From Pseudomonas asplenii (GTDB lineage: Bacteria; Pseudomonadota; Gammaproteobacteria; Pseudomonadales; Pseudomonadaceae): a stretch of DNA of 64,000 nucleotides. Positions 7,460 to 17,823 of the stretch are shown piece by piece. Each line of letters begins with the position of its first letter. Position 1 is the first letter of the stretch. A program made the position numbers and the translations under genes. The notes beneath the pieces are model-generated. The model saw only the letters and a list, made by a program, of their open reading frames with translations. It ran no database searches and had not been told where the DNA came from. The stretch lies in contig NZ_JSYZ01000006.1 in assembly GCF_001293465.1 (NCBI RefSeq), positions 115,570 to 179,569 of the forward strand, written 5' to 3'.

Positions 7460-8620
7460 ATGACGCTTCACATCCCGACCCTGCTCATCGTGTCGGTGCT
7501 CATTTTCTGCGTGATGGGCCTGTTGACCCTGCACGCCTGGAGCCGTGAAACCCGCGAACGACCGCTCGCCTACCTGGCCGGCACGATGCTGCTGGCGTCG
7601 CTGGGCATGGTGCTGGTGAGCCTGCGGGGCATGGGCATCGACTTCGTGCCCCTGGTGCTGGGCAATGTCGTGCTGTTACTGAGCGCCGCGATGAACTGGA
7701 CGGCGATGCGGATACTGGCCGGACGGGCGCCGTCGCTGCCAGGTATGCTGGCCGGTGCGGGGGCCTGGCTGGCCCTGTGCCTGGTACCCGCCTTCATGGA
7801 GTCGCTGAGCATGCGGGTCACCGCCTACTCGCTGCTGACCGCCGTCTACGGATCGGTTACGGTGCTGGAGTTCTGGCGCAGCCAGAAAAGTCTCGAAGTC
7901 TCCTACCTGCCAGCCTTTTTCCTGACCCTGCTGCACACGGTGTTCTATTACATCCGGGCCTTCTACGACACCGGCATGGGGCTCGAACAGGCGCTGACCG
8001 GTGTCGGCAAGGGCACCTCGTTTTTCTCGTTCCTGCTGTTCGAGGCCATGGTCTACGTGATCGGCATCGCCTACATGACCCTGGCGATGGTCAAGGAACG
8101 CGCCGAACTGCGCTTCAAGGCGGCCGCCTACAGCGATGCCCTGACCGGTGTCGGCAACCGCCGGGCGTTCATGGACCGTGGAGCTCGCCGGCTGGAGGCC
8201 TGCCAGCGGCGCGGTACGGTAATGGCGCTGCTGCTTTGCGACCTCGACCATTTCAAGCGACTGAACGACACCTTCGGCCATGCCGTGGGAGACCAGGCGC
8301 TGATCGCCTTCAGCCGGGTCATGGGCCGCGCGTTGCATGAGAAGGACGTGTTCGGACGCATTGGCGGGGAAGAATTCGCCTGTCTGCTGGAAAGCGACGA
8401 GGCGGCGGCCGTCGACGTGGCGGAACGCATCCGTCGCGAGTTTGCCGCGTTGACCTTGCTGGAGCCGGGCCTGCTCAGCGTGAGCATCGGGGTGGTGACG
8501 ACACGGGAAAACGGCTACGAACTGTCACGGTTGCTGTCACTGGCGGACGAGGCGCTGTATGGCGCCAAGGGCAAGGGGCGTAACCGCGTGGAAGTCGCCA
8601 TGAGCAGCGCCGCAGACTGA
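7460..8620 (+). CDS. Membrane-bound diguanylate cyclase
   Basis: A 386-residue protein with about six or seven transmembrane segments in residues 8-210 and a C-terminal GGDEF domain. The active-site loop is GGEEF at 302-306, a functional variant, so it should make cyclic-di-GMP from two GTP. At the inhibitory-site position the sequence is HEKD rather than RxxD, so product inhibition at that site is not expected. AAAGGAG nine bases before the ATG at 7460 decides the start. The sensor region is not assigned to a named family. It lies 138 bases after the leucine-rich-repeat gene and has no obvious partner. Confidence 0.9.
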   Translation: MTLHIPTLLIVSVLIFCVMGLLTLHAWSRETRERPLAYLAGTMLLASLGMVLVSLRGMGIDFVPLVLGNVVLLLSAAMNWTAMRILAGRAPSLPGMLAGAGAWLALCLVPAFMESLSMRVTAYSLLTAVYGSVTVLEFWRSQKSLEVSYLPAFFLTLLHTVFYYIRAFYDTGMGLEQALTGVGKGTSFFSFLLFEAMVYVIGIAYMTLAMVKERAELRFKAAAYSDALTGVGNRRAFMDRGARRLEACQRRGTVMALLLCDLDHFKRLNDTFGHAVGDQALIAFSRVMGRALHEKDVFGRIGGEEFACLLESDEAAAVDVAERIRREFAALTLLEPGLLSVSIGVVTTRENGYELSRLLSLADEALYGAKGKGRNRVEVAMSSAAD

Positions 8621-8920
8621 TCGGTTCAGTGACCGGATTGAGCGTTTTTGAGCATGATTTGCCGGCGCTGGCAGGACGACTCCCTTTCCTTCGCCTGAAG
8701 TTTTCTAGAAATTCCAGTGCGCTTGTGCCTGACCATTCGGGTGACTATCTTCGATTTCGACTTCGGGTGAGCAAGGTGCTCCCCTCTTCAAACACATCCT
8801 CCTGAACCCCAAGGCCAACGGCCTGCGTAAGATTTCGAAATCTGATCGTTCAGGAAACCGTTTGACCTGCGCTCCCGGATACCCGCAAATGCAGCACAAG
8901 GAACGTCACGAGGAAAAGGC
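8621..8920. other. Intergenic region, 300 bases
   Basis: No gene is seen. The only structure noted is the 12-base perfect palindrome GATTTCGAAATC at 8831-8842, which could be an operator for the gene that follows. Confidence 0.5.
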
Positions 8921-9953
8921 ATGAGCAACCAACCTGCTGGTCTGAGCTCACCTCCCGAAGGATATGGCGACTTCAAAGGTTGCATCCATACCGCTCAACA
9001 GCGCGCCACGCTGGCGGTCAATCAAGAGCTGGTGCTGCTCTACTGGCAGATCGGCCACGAGATCCTGACTCGGCAGGTCCAGGAGGGTTGGGGGGGCCAA
9101 GGTCATAGAGCGCCTGGCGCAGGACCTGCGCACAGCCTTTCCCGACATGAAAGGGTTTTCGCCCCGCAACCTCAAATACATGCGCGCATTTGCCGAAGCG
9201 TGGCCGGACACGGAATTTGTGCAACAGGCTGCTGCACAATTGCCCTGGGGCCATAATCTGGTATTGCTGGACAGACTCCCCGGCCCCGAAACCCGGCGCT
9301 GGTACATTGCCAAAGCCGTCGAGCACAACTGGTCGCGCAACATTCTGGTGATGCAGATCGAATCCCGCCTGTTGGAGCGTAGCGGCAACGCTGCCAGCAA
9401 TTTCGAAAACCATCTACCCAAGCCCCACTCCGATCTGGCCCGCGAATCGCTGAAAGATCCTTACCGCTTCGACTTCCTCGGCCTGACCGCCGATGCCCAA
9501 GAGCGCGAGATTGAAAGTGCCCTCATCAAACACGTCACCGAATTCCTGCTGGAACTGGGTGCGGGATTCGCCTTCGTCGGCAAACAAGTGTTGCTGGATG
9601 TCGGCGGAGACGAGTTCTTCATTGATCTGCTGTTCTATCACCTGAAGCTGCGTTGCTACGTGGTGATCGAGCTCAAGGCTGGCAAATTCAAACCTGGGCA
9701 TTTGGGTCAATTGAGCTTTTACCTGACAGCAGTAGATGCCCAACTCAAACATCCCCAGGACGCACCAACCATCGGCCTACTGTTATGCAAAAGCAAGAAT
9801 AAGGTCGTGGCTGAATACGCTCTGCGAGATAGTGCCCTCCCCATCGGAGTGGCCGAGTATCAGCTGGTGGAGTCCTTGCCCGCCGAGCTGCAAACCAGCC
9901 TACCCAGTATCGAACAGATCGAGCGTGAGCTGGCAGGGAATGACGCGAGTTAG
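8921..9953 (+). pseudogene. DUF1016/YhcG-like PDDEXK nuclease gene, frameshifted
   Basis: Two frames together encode a YhcG-type protein: an N-terminal DUF1016 helical part (8921 to about 9096) and a C-terminal PDDEXK nuclease domain (from about 9097). The frames join at a run of seven G, 9090-9096. With six G the reading would run on as EGW-GAKVIERLAQDLRTAF, the expected family sequence. The nuclease core is intact, with DEFFIDLLFYH followed by VVIELKAG. The distal frame could start on its own at 9147 (268 residues). The run may reflect a true inactivating mutation, phase variation by slipped pairing or a sequencing error. Related proteins occur near restriction and defence genes, but no partner is present here. 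Confidence 0.85.
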
Positions 9954-9987
9954 CTGATAACGGATCAGTCCTGGTCTGCCCTCTCGG

Positions 9988-10095
9988 GCTCTTTCGCGGA
10001 TAAATGCTGCGCCCCCGGAGCGCACATCGGACAGGTGTCTGGCGCGGTCTCTGTAGGAGCCGGCAGTGCGGCGATCCGACTTGCCCGCGAATGGG
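9988..10095. repeat. REP-type palindromic sequences
   Basis: A degraded TTTCGCGGATAAA arm is followed by GTAGGAGCCGGC and TTGCCCGCGAA, the hallmark words of Pseudomonas repetitive extragenic palindromes. They lie between the nuclease gene and the convergent end of the macroglobulin operon, a typical REP position. Confidence 0.7.
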
Positions 10096-10134
10096 CCCTC
10101 AAGACTTGTTCGCCAGCCTGGAAACGCCACGCTC

Positions 10135-10944
10135 TCAGGGATAGCTGAACTTGCGCACCAGCGTCAGCTCGCCCGGCGCACGCATCGGGACGATGAACGA
10201 TTCCATCTTCTCGTTCACCGTACCCTCTTCCGTGATCAGCGTGATCTTCGCCGTGGTCAGGGCCTGTACGGCGTTTTCCTGGCCACCGTCCCCGTCCTCA
10301 TCGCTGCGATAGCCGCCGCCGTAGTAGTTCACGTAGATCAGGTACTGGCCCTTGATCGGCGCCGGCATGGAGAAGATTTCCGGGCCGTAGCCGGTGGTGA
10401 CGTCGACGTCCAGCGAGCCGCCGTTAGGCGCCGTGCGGTCGCCGTACCAGATGTGCGCGCCGTCTGGCGTGACCACGTGCAGGTCGAGGTCGGTGTGGTC
10501 GCTGTCCCAGGACAGCAGGATGCGCAGCTTGGCCTTGGTCGCGCCACCGGCGTTGAGAAACTGCACGCGCTTGCGCTGCTGGCCGTCAGGGCTGCGCACT
10601 TCGACGCTGTTGGTGCCATTGGGGAACGCGAACGGCCGGTCGAAGTTGCCCGAGGCATCGAGCTTGAGCGGCATGCTCACGCCATTGACGATCAGGTTGC
10701 CCGGCTCGCGGGCATTCTTCGGCGTGCCCTTGATCTGGCCCATGATTCGCGCCGTGTCGGCCTGGCCCAGTGGCGTGTTGACCGACGAGGCCGGGTAGTT
10801 GACGGTCTGGCTGTAGTTTTCGCCGTCCGACGAACCCTGGCGCCAGCCACCCCGCAGGGTGTCGAGCTTGATGTCGGCATGGGCCGTGCCCAGCACCGCC
10901 AGGGTGGCGAGGAACAGGGCTAGGGTGGGGATACGCAATGTCAT
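10135..10944 (-). CDS. YfaP-like DUF2135 periplasmic protein (MagF position)
   Basis: A 269-residue secreted protein with a signal peptide ending around residue 23 (GTAHA). The DUF2135 domain includes LRILLSWDSDHTDLDLHVVTP, then YGPEIF and a YLIYVNYYG core. It is the last gene of a six-gene operon with the order of the Pseudomonas aeruginosa mag locus and enterobacterial yfa genes. It starts three bases after the DUF2300 gene ends. It is a paralogue of the operon's first gene (19568-20359). Its biochemical role is unknown; association with the macroglobulin in the periplasm is inferred from the family context. Confidence 0.85.
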   Translation of the reverse strand: MTLRIPTLALFLATLAVLGTAHADIKLDTLRGGWRQGSSDGENYSQTVNYPASSVNTPLGQADTARIMGQIKGTPKNAREPGNLIVNGVSMPLKLDASGNFDRPFAFPNGTNSVEVRSPDGQQRKRVQFLNAGGATKAKLRILLSWDSDHTDLDLHVVTPDGAHIWYGDRTAPNGGSLDVDVTTGYGPEIFSMPAPIKGQYLIYVNYYGGGYRSDEDGDGGQENAVQALTTAKITLITEEGTVNEKMESFIVPMRAPGELTLVRKFSYP

Positions 10945-10947
10945 GGC

Positions 10948-12594
10948 CTATTCCAGTAACAGGTGGCGGGCAAGCCCTTCGATGTAGTCTTCGTCCTGGC
11001 CGTTCGGGTGGGCCTCGAACGCCAGGTGCAGGTATTCATGGGTCAGGTCGAGGCGGTCCTGCTGGGTCAGCACGCCGCGCACGTAGATGCGCTGGCGCTC
11101 GCGATCGACATAGGGCCGGCCGAACGCCACGCGGCAGACGGCGAAGCGGCTCAGTTCGTTATAGCCGACCTCCCGGTTCAGCCGCTGGCGCCAGACGCGA
11201 CGCTGCTTGAGCAGCCACTCCTGGGCCGCCGGCAAGGGCTCGCAGGACGCCACCGGGTTGTCCCAGCGGCTCAGGCTCGCCCGTGGATAGGCGTGCTGGA
11301 GGATCTGGTCGTAGCGCGCGCCGTTGTTGGCCTGCTCCACCGCCTGCTGCCAGGACAGCTTGTCCGGGCCGGGCTGGTCGGAGTGGTAGGTCACCGGGCT
11401 GCCGGCCAGCACCAGGTCGCTGGTCCAGGCGGCGATGGCACGTGTTTCGGCCGTGGCCGGTCGCGGCGCCACGCGCTGGCGGCTGCTGCTGTCGTCGATG
11501 CTCAGGCAGTCGCCGCTGCGCCCGGCGTTCTGCAACAGGTAACTGCGGATCGCCACGGCCAGGGCCTTGGCCGCCTCGGCCGGTTCGCTCCTGGCCTCGC
11601 GCTGCAACACCCGGGCGACGTACTCCTCGCGATCGAGCCGGGCCACCAGTTGTGGCTGGCCGGCGTTCTTCAACAGGAACAGTTCGCCCGTGCTTTCGAT
11701 GTCCAGCTGGTTGCCGTTGGCGAAGTCGACCCGGTAGCGGCCTTGCAGGCCCCCCTCCGCGGCCGCCTGCCCATCCACACGGCTGACGCCCTTGAGCGGG
11801 TAGCGCGAGAACAGCTCGACCTGCACGCAACGCCCGGCGTCTTCCGCCTGCGGTGCCGGCAGGAAACCGCCGAGCACGTCCGAGTAGTGTCGCAACACCA
11901 TCTGGCTGGTGCCGCGGCCACCGGCCCAGAGCGGCGTGCCGTCCGCCAGCCAGCCGGCGAAACCGCCCTGGCGCGACTGCGGGTCCTGGTCGCCGAGCCA
12001 GCTCCAGGTCTTGACCCGCAGCCGCCCACCCAACACCGCCACGGCCTGGCCGTCGGCGGCGTTGAGCACCACGTCGAGCAGCAGCCGACGCGCCGCGTCC
12101 TGGGCCGGCAGCGTACGCAGCGCCTCCAGCAGTTGTGCCACGGGGACACGGGTCTGCGGCTGCAGGTGGTCGAGGCTCTGCAGCCAGGCGGGAGCCTGGC
12201 GGGCCTGCCAGTAGTCGCGCCACCGGCCGGCATCGAGGTTCAGCCGCTTGGGGTCGAAGTACAACCCACAGGAACGGACCAGCGCCGCATCGCGGGCGAT
12301 GTTGCCGCCCGGCGTGCAGCAATAGACTTCCTCGTGATCCTGGCCGTGGCAATCGTAGGCCGGCTCCTGCTGGTCGGTGTCGACCAGCCAGGCGTAGACG
12401 AACAGCTTCCACAGGCTGCCCAGCGGGGTTTGCAGGTCCGCCGGCAACGGTTCGCGGCTGAGCACCTGCGTGGTGTTCAACTGCACCAGCTCATAACCGC
12501 CAGCGGTTTTCCAGGCCAGGCGCAACGGCGCCTCCTCTGCCGTCGCCAGCAGAGGAAGAAAGCACAGCACCAGCCAGGTCAGCGGACGGCTCAT
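10948..12594 (-). CDS. YfaQ-like DUF2300 protein (MagE position)
   Basis: A 548-residue secreted protein with a signal peptide (about residues 1-19). Two features hint at an enzymatic origin. Around residues 315-360, EEYVARVLQREA followed by EAAKALAVAIRSYLL matches the SpoIID/LytB signature seen in peptidoglycan-acting proteins. Near the C-terminus HEYLH (519-523) fits the zinc-peptidase HEXXH pattern, followed by a conserved acidic segment. Whether either site is active is unknown. The ATG at 12594 lies one base after the stop of the macroglobulin gene, so the two are tightly coupled. The length equals that of E. coli YfaQ. Confidence 0.85.
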   Translation of the reverse strand: MSRPLTWLVLCFLPLLATAEEAPLRLAWKTAGGYELVQLNTTQVLSREPLPADLQTPLGSLWKLFVYAWLVDTDQQEPAYDCHGQDHEEVYCCTPGGNIARDAALVRSCGLYFDPKRLNLDAGRWRDYWQARQAPAWLQSLDHLQPQTRVPVAQLLEALRTLPAQDAARRLLLDVVLNAADGQAVAVLGGRLRVKTWSWLGDQDPQSRQGGFAGWLADGTPLWAGGRGTSQMVLRHYSDVLGGFLPAPQAEDAGRCVQVELFSRYPLKGVSRVDGQAAAEGGLQGRYRVDFANGNQLDIESTGELFLLKNAGQPQLVARLDREEYVARVLQREARSEPAEAAKALAVAIRSYLLQNAGRSGDCLSIDDSSSRQRVAPRPATAETRAIAAWTSDLVLAGSPVTYHSDQPGPDKLSWQQAVEQANNGARYDQILQHAYPRASLSRWDNPVASCEPLPAAQEWLLKQRRVWRQRLNREVGYNELSRFAVCRVAFGRPYVDRERQRIYVRGVLTQQDRLDLTHEYLHLAFEAHPNGQDEDYIEGLARHLLLE

Positions 12595-12595
12595 G

Positions 12596-15500
12596 TCATT
12601 GAACCGTGACTTGTCCGAGGGCCGCCTTCTGCTCCTGGGCCTGGTGCTCCGGCGCATAGATCTGACTGAAGCGCGCCGGCGGCAGCTTGAACTGGCCCTT
12701 CTGCGAGAAGCGCAGCAGATGACGCACGCGCACCTCGCCGTTGAGGCTGTTGACCGGCACCCCGTAGGCCATCTGCCCCGGTTCGAAATGCGCCTTCTCC
12801 AGCGGCGTGGCTTCCTCGCCGGCCAGCCCGGCCAGATTGACGCCCCAGGTGGTGCGCTCGACATCCGCCCCCGGTGGCAGCGGCAGTTCGAGCATGCCGT
12901 AACGCACCGGCTTGGCCGCCTTGCTGGTGAGGATCACTTCGTCCAGGTACAGGCTGTCGCTGGACAGCGGCTTGTCGCCCACGGCCTTGAGGCTGAAGGT
13001 ATTGGGCTCATCGTCCGGCACCAGTTCCAGCAGGCGGCGCCTGATCTGCACCGGCAGGTCGGCAGCGGCCTTGCCCTGGCTGAGGTAGCTCAGGCTGGCG
13101 CGCAACGGACGCTCCTGGGCACCGCTCAGGGTCAGCACGTTCGGCACGCCCTGGCCTTGCCACTGCCAGTAGGCCTCGCCGGTGCTGCCCTGGCGGACCT
13201 GCCAGCCTTCGCCCGGAGTCAGGCTGACCATTTTCGGGGTCTGCTCGACGCTGCGTTGCAGCCAGGTCAGGGCCAGCGCACGCTCCAGGGTGGATTGTTG
13301 CGGCAGCAGACGCTGCAGCAGATCCTGGGCCTGCTCGGCATTGAACGGCTTGAGCGACAGGTTCAGGGCGGTGGCGAACGGCTGCGAACTGGCGCCCAGG
13401 CGCTGTTCGGCGGCCGGCAGTTGCCGGCTGAACGCGTCCGGCAAGGCGACCTTGCTCTGGCGCGCCAGTGCTGCGGTCAGTACCCGCGCGCTGGCAAGGC
13501 CCAGGGCCGAGTCCGGTGCGCCCATCACCACGCTGTCTTCACCATCATCCAGCAGGTTGGCGTCGGCACCCTCGCCGGCTTTCGCCAGTTCGTCCATCAG
13601 GCCGCTGAGCAGGGTGTTGACCGGCAGTTGCATGTCCCTGGCAAACGACAGCACCAGCGCCCGTTGCAGCAACGGCGTAGCGGAAGCCTGCTTGGCGTAG
13701 ACGTCCAGCACCCGCTGCCAATGCTCCGGCGGCAGGCTCACGCCCAGGGCCTTGCTGGCGTACCAGTCGGCGTAATAGGCGTAGCCGGTGAGGAAGGCAT
13801 CCGGCGTGACGTCCTCGCCCCACCAGGTGAACCAGGCATCGGGACCGGCCATCGAGACCAGGCGCAGGCGGCTGTTCTGCAGGATCAGGCGCAGGCGATC
13901 GCGGATCTGCGCGTTACCCGACAGCGCCGGGTAGGCGATGCTCAGCGGCAGCAACTGGCTGGCGGTCTGCTCGACACCACCGTAGGGGTAGCTGAGCAGG
14001 TCGTCGAGGCTGGCCCGGAACAGCGCCTGCGGGCTGTCGTCGAGGCGCAGGCGAATGTCGCTGGCATCGGCCGGCAGGCTCAGCGGGGTATCGCCGCTGG
14101 CCACGCTGAGGCTCTGGCTCTGGGTCACCTGCCAGCCGTCGGCGACCGCGGTGAGACGTACGGCCAGGGTGTCCTGGGCCTTGCCGTTCTGTTGCAGTTC
14201 GGCGGTCCAGTCGCCACTGCCGAGGGCGATCGCCGGCAGCGGGATGTAGTTGATGCCCTTGTTCAGCGACAGCGGCAGGCGTTGTTCCTGGCCGGCGTAG
14301 CGGATCAGCAGTTCGGCCTTGGCCGGCTTGTCGTCCTGGCTGAAGGCGAACAGGCCGAGCTTGGGCTGGTCGCCGTTGCGGAAGTGGGTCGGACCGCTCC
14401 ATTTCAGGTACAGCGGCTTGTCGGAACGGATGAACTGGTTGCGCTGGCCTACCTGCCCGGCATCGGAAATGGCCCGGGCGGTGATGCGCCAGCGGGTCAG
14501 GGAGTCCGGCATGCGGAAGGTGAAGCGCACCTTGCCGTTGGCGTCGGTGACCAGTTCCGGCTGCCAGGCGGCGGTGTCGACGTCTTCACGACGCGGCCGC
14601 TCCAGCACCTTCACGCCGCGTTCGCTGCGGTTGGCCTTGCCCGGCGCACCGGGGCTGCCCGGCAGGGCCACGTCGTAGCTGATGAACGACAGGCTGGCGC
14701 TGGTGCGCACGTTGTTGCGCCGTGGGTGGTAGAAGAACTGGTCGATGCTCGGCGCCACTTCCGGCTGCAGGGCATAGATCATTTCATCCACCACGCTGAC
14801 GGTCAGGTGCGCCGGGATCGGCTTGCCGGCGAACTGGGTGGTCAGGTCCACCGAGACGGTATCGCCCGGCTGGTAGCTGTCCTTGTCGGTGGCGATGGCC
14901 ACGTCGATCTGCGGCGTGGCGACCTTGAGGCCGGCGTTCTGGAAGCTGTATTCGCCTCCCTTGGTGTAGAGCACCGAGAAGGTCAGGTTGGGGGCGAAGT
15001 TGTCCTTTACCGGAATCCGCGCGCGGTACTGGTTGGCGCTGATCTTCTCCAGGCGCAGCCAGTCGGCCCCCTTGGACAGCAGCGCGGTGGCCTCGACCTT
15101 GTCGCGCTCAAGAGACAGCAGCGCGTCGTTGACCGGCTCCGGGAAGGTGATCAGCGCCAGGGCTTCGTCACCGGCGTGGTACTCGGGCTTGTCGAGCAGG
15201 ATCTCCACGGTGCCGGGCACGGCCTTGACGCCATCGCCGGTCACCGAGTGGCCGGTGGCACCGAGGATGCGTTCGTGCTCGTCCTTGAGCGACAGGTTGT
15301 AGGTGCCGGGACGGTCGAACGTGAGGCTGAAACCCTTGTCGCCGGCCGCGAGCTTGCCGCCACCGGTGGACTGGTCTTCCAGGCGTACCCAGCTGTAGCT
15401 GCTCGGCTTGCTGGCGCTGGCCGGCTCCACGGCGGACTCGTTGGCGTAGCTGAACGCGACCTTCTCGCCGCTGGCACTGAAGCGCCGCGGGGCCGACAGG

Positions 15501-17167
15501 CTGTAGCGCGACGCGCCACGCTCGATGAGGATTTCCTTGGTGGTCTTGACCCGATACGCCGCGCCATCGCTGGCGAACACGGTGAGCATGTAGCGGCTGG
15601 GCTTCTCCGCCGCCGGCAGGTCGAGCACGGCCTGGCCCTTGTCGTCAGTGGTCAGTTCGGCGCTGCTCAGTTCCACCGGGAATTGCCCGAGGTATTGCAG
15701 CTCGTTGTCGACCATCGACAGTTGCTGGGCACGCAGGGTCAGTTGCACACGGGCATCGACCACCGGCTTGCCGTCCGGGTACAGCAGTTGCAGCTTGCCC
15801 TTGACCGGCTCGCCGGTACGGAAGTCCTGCTTGGCCAGGTCCAGGGAGATTTCGAAGTGCGGCTTGATGTACTCGGCGACGCGGAAGGCGCTGCTGTAGG
15901 TCTGGTCACGGTAGCTGAAACGCAGCTCGTAACCGCCGGCCACGGCGTTGTCGGGCAGTTGGAAACGGCCCTGGGTACCGGCCTTGCCGTCCAGGTTCAG
16001 GTCCAGGGTCTGCAGCATGGTGCCGGTGGCGTCGAGCACGCTGACCCGCACCGGCGCACCGGTCGGGTTGACCGAGTCGCGGGCGTTCTTGAATTCGCGA
16101 CCGACGATCTTCAGCGACACCCAGTCCCCCGGCCGGTACAGCGGCCGGTCAGTGAAGGCGTAGAGCTTGGTGTCGTAGATTTCGCTGTCGTAGTAGAAGT
16201 TCTCGGAGACGAACACCCCGCCCTCGTCATCCTCGCCGATCATGAACGAGCGCTCGGGGCTGACGTGCTTGAGGCGCAGCAGGCCCTCGGCATCGGTCTC
16301 GCCGCTGCTCATCACGCCCAGGCCATCGGTCCACAGCACCTTGACCTTGGGCACCGAGCTGCCTTCGTGCTTGCGTGCGGCCCACACCAGCAGTTCGTCG
16401 CCGGCGATCTTGCTCACCGCCACGGTGTTGGAGACGAACACCACGGTGGTCGCGCGGTATTTGCCGACCAGCGCCTCGACCAGGTACAGGCCCGGCTTGA
16501 GCTTGCCCAGCGGGATATAGACGTTACCCGGTGCGACGCTGATGAACTGGCTGGAGGACCCGGCCAGGTCGACGCCCTTGGGTGGCTGGATCGGCTTGGC
16601 GTCCCACAGCGGGTAGCGGAACTGGCTGACCAGTGGCAGGCCCGGCAACGGCGCGTATTGCGGCGGGTTGTCATATTGGGTCGGCCGGTTGATGACGTCG
16701 CCCATCTTCAGCTCCGGCACCTCCTCGGTCACCTGCTTGCGCGACTCGTAGGAGAACGCCCGCTGCATCACCCGACGGGATTTGCGGTACCAGTTGTCCC
16801 ACAGGTAGGCCAGGGTATTGGACAGCCCCTCGCCCTTGAACTGGCCATCGCTGACCACCCGGTGCAGGTTTTTCTGGCGCTTGAGAAACTCCAGCGGCTG
16901 GTCGATGCGGTACACGCGGATGTCCGCTCCACCGTACGGTTCCATGCGGAAACGCCGGTAGTCGCGGCCCGGTGCTTCCAGGCGGACCAGCGCCTGCTCG
17001 TCGCTGGCGAAGCTGCTGTCGGCGAGCAGGAAGAAGCTTTCGCCGGCAATCGGCGTGTAGTTGCTCGGCGGCACCGAGTCATCGGCGGCACCAGCGGTGA
17101 CCGGCAACAGCACGGCCAGGGCGAAAACCATTCGGGATAACAGACGCATCATGGAAGACCCGTTCAT
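12596..17167 (-). CDS. Bacterial alpha-2-macroglobulin-like protein (YfaS/MagD type)
   Basis: A 1,523-residue secreted protein of the bacterial alpha-2-macroglobulin family, which is thought to trap proteases in the periplasm. The N-terminus has a hydrophobic signal ([16 protein letters not shown]), followed by repeated macroglobulin MG domains, an MG7-type [14 protein letters not shown] region, and the thioester domain. Where YfhM-type members have C-x-E-Q, this protein has GVEQ at 1064-1067, so it cannot form the covalent thioester. This is the property of the YfaS class. The start at 17167 overlaps the preceding stop as ATGA; an alternative ATG at 17152 or 17149 would shorten the signal peptide by five or six residues. 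It is the central gene of the operon. Confidence 0.93.
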   Translation of the reverse strand: MNGSSMMRLLSRMVFALAVLLPVTAGAADDSVPPSNYTPIAGESFFLLADSSFASDEQALVRLEAPGRDYRRFRMEPYGGADIRVYRIDQPLEFLKRQKNLHRVVSDGQFKGEGLSNTLAYLWDNWYRKSRRVMQRAFSYESRKQVTEEVPELKMGDVINRPTQYDNPPQYAPLPGLPLVSQFRYPLWDAKPIQPPKGVDLAGSSSQFISVAPGNVYIPLGKLKPGLYLVEALVGKYRATTVVFVSNTVAVSKIAGDELLVWAARKHEGSSVPKVKVLWTDGLGVMSSGETDAEGLLRLKHVSPERSFMIGEDDEGGVFVSENFYYDSEIYDTKLYAFTDRPLYRPGDWVSLKIVGREFKNARDSVNPTGAPVRVSVLDATGTMLQTLDLNLDGKAGTQGRFQLPDNAVAGGYELRFSYRDQTYSSAFRVAEYIKPHFEISLDLAKQDFRTGEPVKGKLQLLYPDGKPVVDARVQLTLRAQQLSMVDNELQYLGQFPVELSSAELTTDDKGQAVLDLPAAEKPSRYMLTVFASDGAAYRVKTTKEILIERGASRYSLSAPRRFSASGEKVAFSYANESAVEPASASKPSSYSWVRLEDQSTGGGKLAAGDKGFSLTFDRPGTYNLSLKDEHERILGATGHSVTGDGVKAVPGTVEILLDKPEYHAGDEALALITFPEPVNDALLSLERDKVEATALLSKGADWLRLEKISANQYRARIPVKDNFAPNLTFSVLYTKGGEYSFQNAGLKVATPQIDVAIATDKDSYQPGDTVSVDLTTQFAGKPIPAHLTVSVVDEMIYALQPEVAPSIDQFFYHPRRNNVRTSASLSFISYDVALPGSPGAPGKANRSERGVKVLERPRREDVDTAAWQPELVTDANGKVRFTFRMPDSLTRWRITARAISDAGQVGQRNQFIRSDKPLYLKWSGPTHFRNGDQPKLGLFAFSQDDKPAKAELLIRYAGQEQRLPLSLNKGINYIPLPAIALGSGDWTAELQQNGKAQDTLAVRLTAVADGWQVTQSQSLSVASGDTPLSLPADASDIRLRLDDSPQALFRASLDDLLSYPYGGVEQTASQLLPLSIAYPALSGNAQIRDRLRLILQNSRLRLVSMAGPDAWFTWWGEDVTPDAFLTGYAYYADWYASKALGVSLPPEHWQRVLDVYAKQASATPLLQRALVLSFARDMQLPVNTLLSGLMDELAKAGEGADANLLDDGEDSVVMGAPDSALGLASARVLTAALARQSKVALPDAFSRQLPAAEQRLGASSQPFATALNLSLKPFNAEQAQDLLQRLLPQQSTLERALALTWLQRSVEQTPKMVSLTPGEGWQVRQGSTGEAYWQWQGQGVPNVLTLSGAQERPLRASLSYLSQGKAAADLPVQIRRRLLELVPDDEPNTFSLKAVGDKPLSSDSLYLDEVILTSKAAKPVRYGMLELPLPPGADVERTTWGVNLAGLAGEEATPLEKAHFEPGQMAYGVPVNSLNGEVRVRHLLRFSQKGQFKLPPARFSQIYAPEHQAQEQKAALGQVTVQ

Positions 17168-17823
17168 CGAGAGAGGAAGTTCAGCCGGTAGACGCCGATG
17201 AAGTTGGGGTTCGTTGCATCGGGTATCCATCGGGTGTCCTTCCATGTCATGAGTTGCTGCACGCTGGCGGAGCGCATGCCGTTGTCGGTGGGGGTGGTGG
17301 TGCCGGTGTGATAGGCGATGTTGCGGCCCATCCAGATCATCAGGTGCTGATCGTCGCCCTGGTCGAAGAACAGCAGGTCGCCGGGCCGCGCCTGGTTGAG
17401 GTCGCGGCTGACCAGCTGGCTGTTGAACTGGATCAGCTTGATCGCATTGACGTACGGGCCGACCTTGCCGCCGCCCTGCTGCCACTGCTGGGCCAGCTTG
17501 CGCTGGCTGTCACTGAGGCTCAGCTCGGGCGGCAGGTAACGGTTGGACAGGCCATTGGCCCGCAGCCACTTGTCATCGTGTTTCTTCAACGCTTCGTTGG
17601 CGGCGAAGCGCACCAGGCCGGCGCAGTCCTGCTGGTACCAGCGCGGGCTCGGCCCCTGGGTCAGTTGCTCCTGGGCGATGCGCACGAACCAGGCGCGGAA
17701 CACCTGGGACTGCTCGACATCCAGGGCCGGCGTTTCGACGGCGAACGCCGACGTGCCGAACACCAGGTTCAGCAGCGCCAGCACGCCCAGGGCCTTGGAC
17801 AGACGAATCACATCGCCCGCCAT
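17164..17823 (-). CDS. YfaT-like DUF1175 protein with NlpC/P60-like motifs (MagC position)
   Basis: A 219-residue protein with an N-terminal hydrophobic signal (about residues 8-28). DUF1175 has no firm function, but the sequence shows the order typical of NlpC/P60 cysteine amidases: DCAGLVRF with Cys67, PGDLLFF at 147-153, and His160 in QHLMIWMG. A further histidine (172) follows. A peptidoglycan or peptide amidase role is therefore an inference worth testing. The ATG at 17823 is chosen because it overlaps the upstream gene by only 16 bases and places the signal peptide at the N-terminus. A longer reading to 17838 adds alanines only. Confidence 0.82.
   Translation of the reverse strand: MAGDVIRLSKALGVLALLNLVFGTSAFAVETPALDVEQSQVFRAWFVRIAQEQLTQGPSPRWYQQDCAGLVRFAANEALKKHDDKWLRANGLSNRYLPPELSLSDSQRKLAQQWQQGGGKVGPYVNAIKLIQFNSQLVSRDLNQARPGDLLFFDQGDDQHLMIWMGRNIAYHTGTTTPTDNGMRSASVQQLMTWKDTRWIPDATNPNFIGVYRLNFLSR

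Noticed and set aside
12593..17140. A 1,515-codon open frame on the plus strand opposite the macroglobulin gene
   Set aside because: It is a shadow of GC-rich codon use on the other strand; its translation is low-complexity Gln/His/Arg/Leu-rich and no domain is seen.
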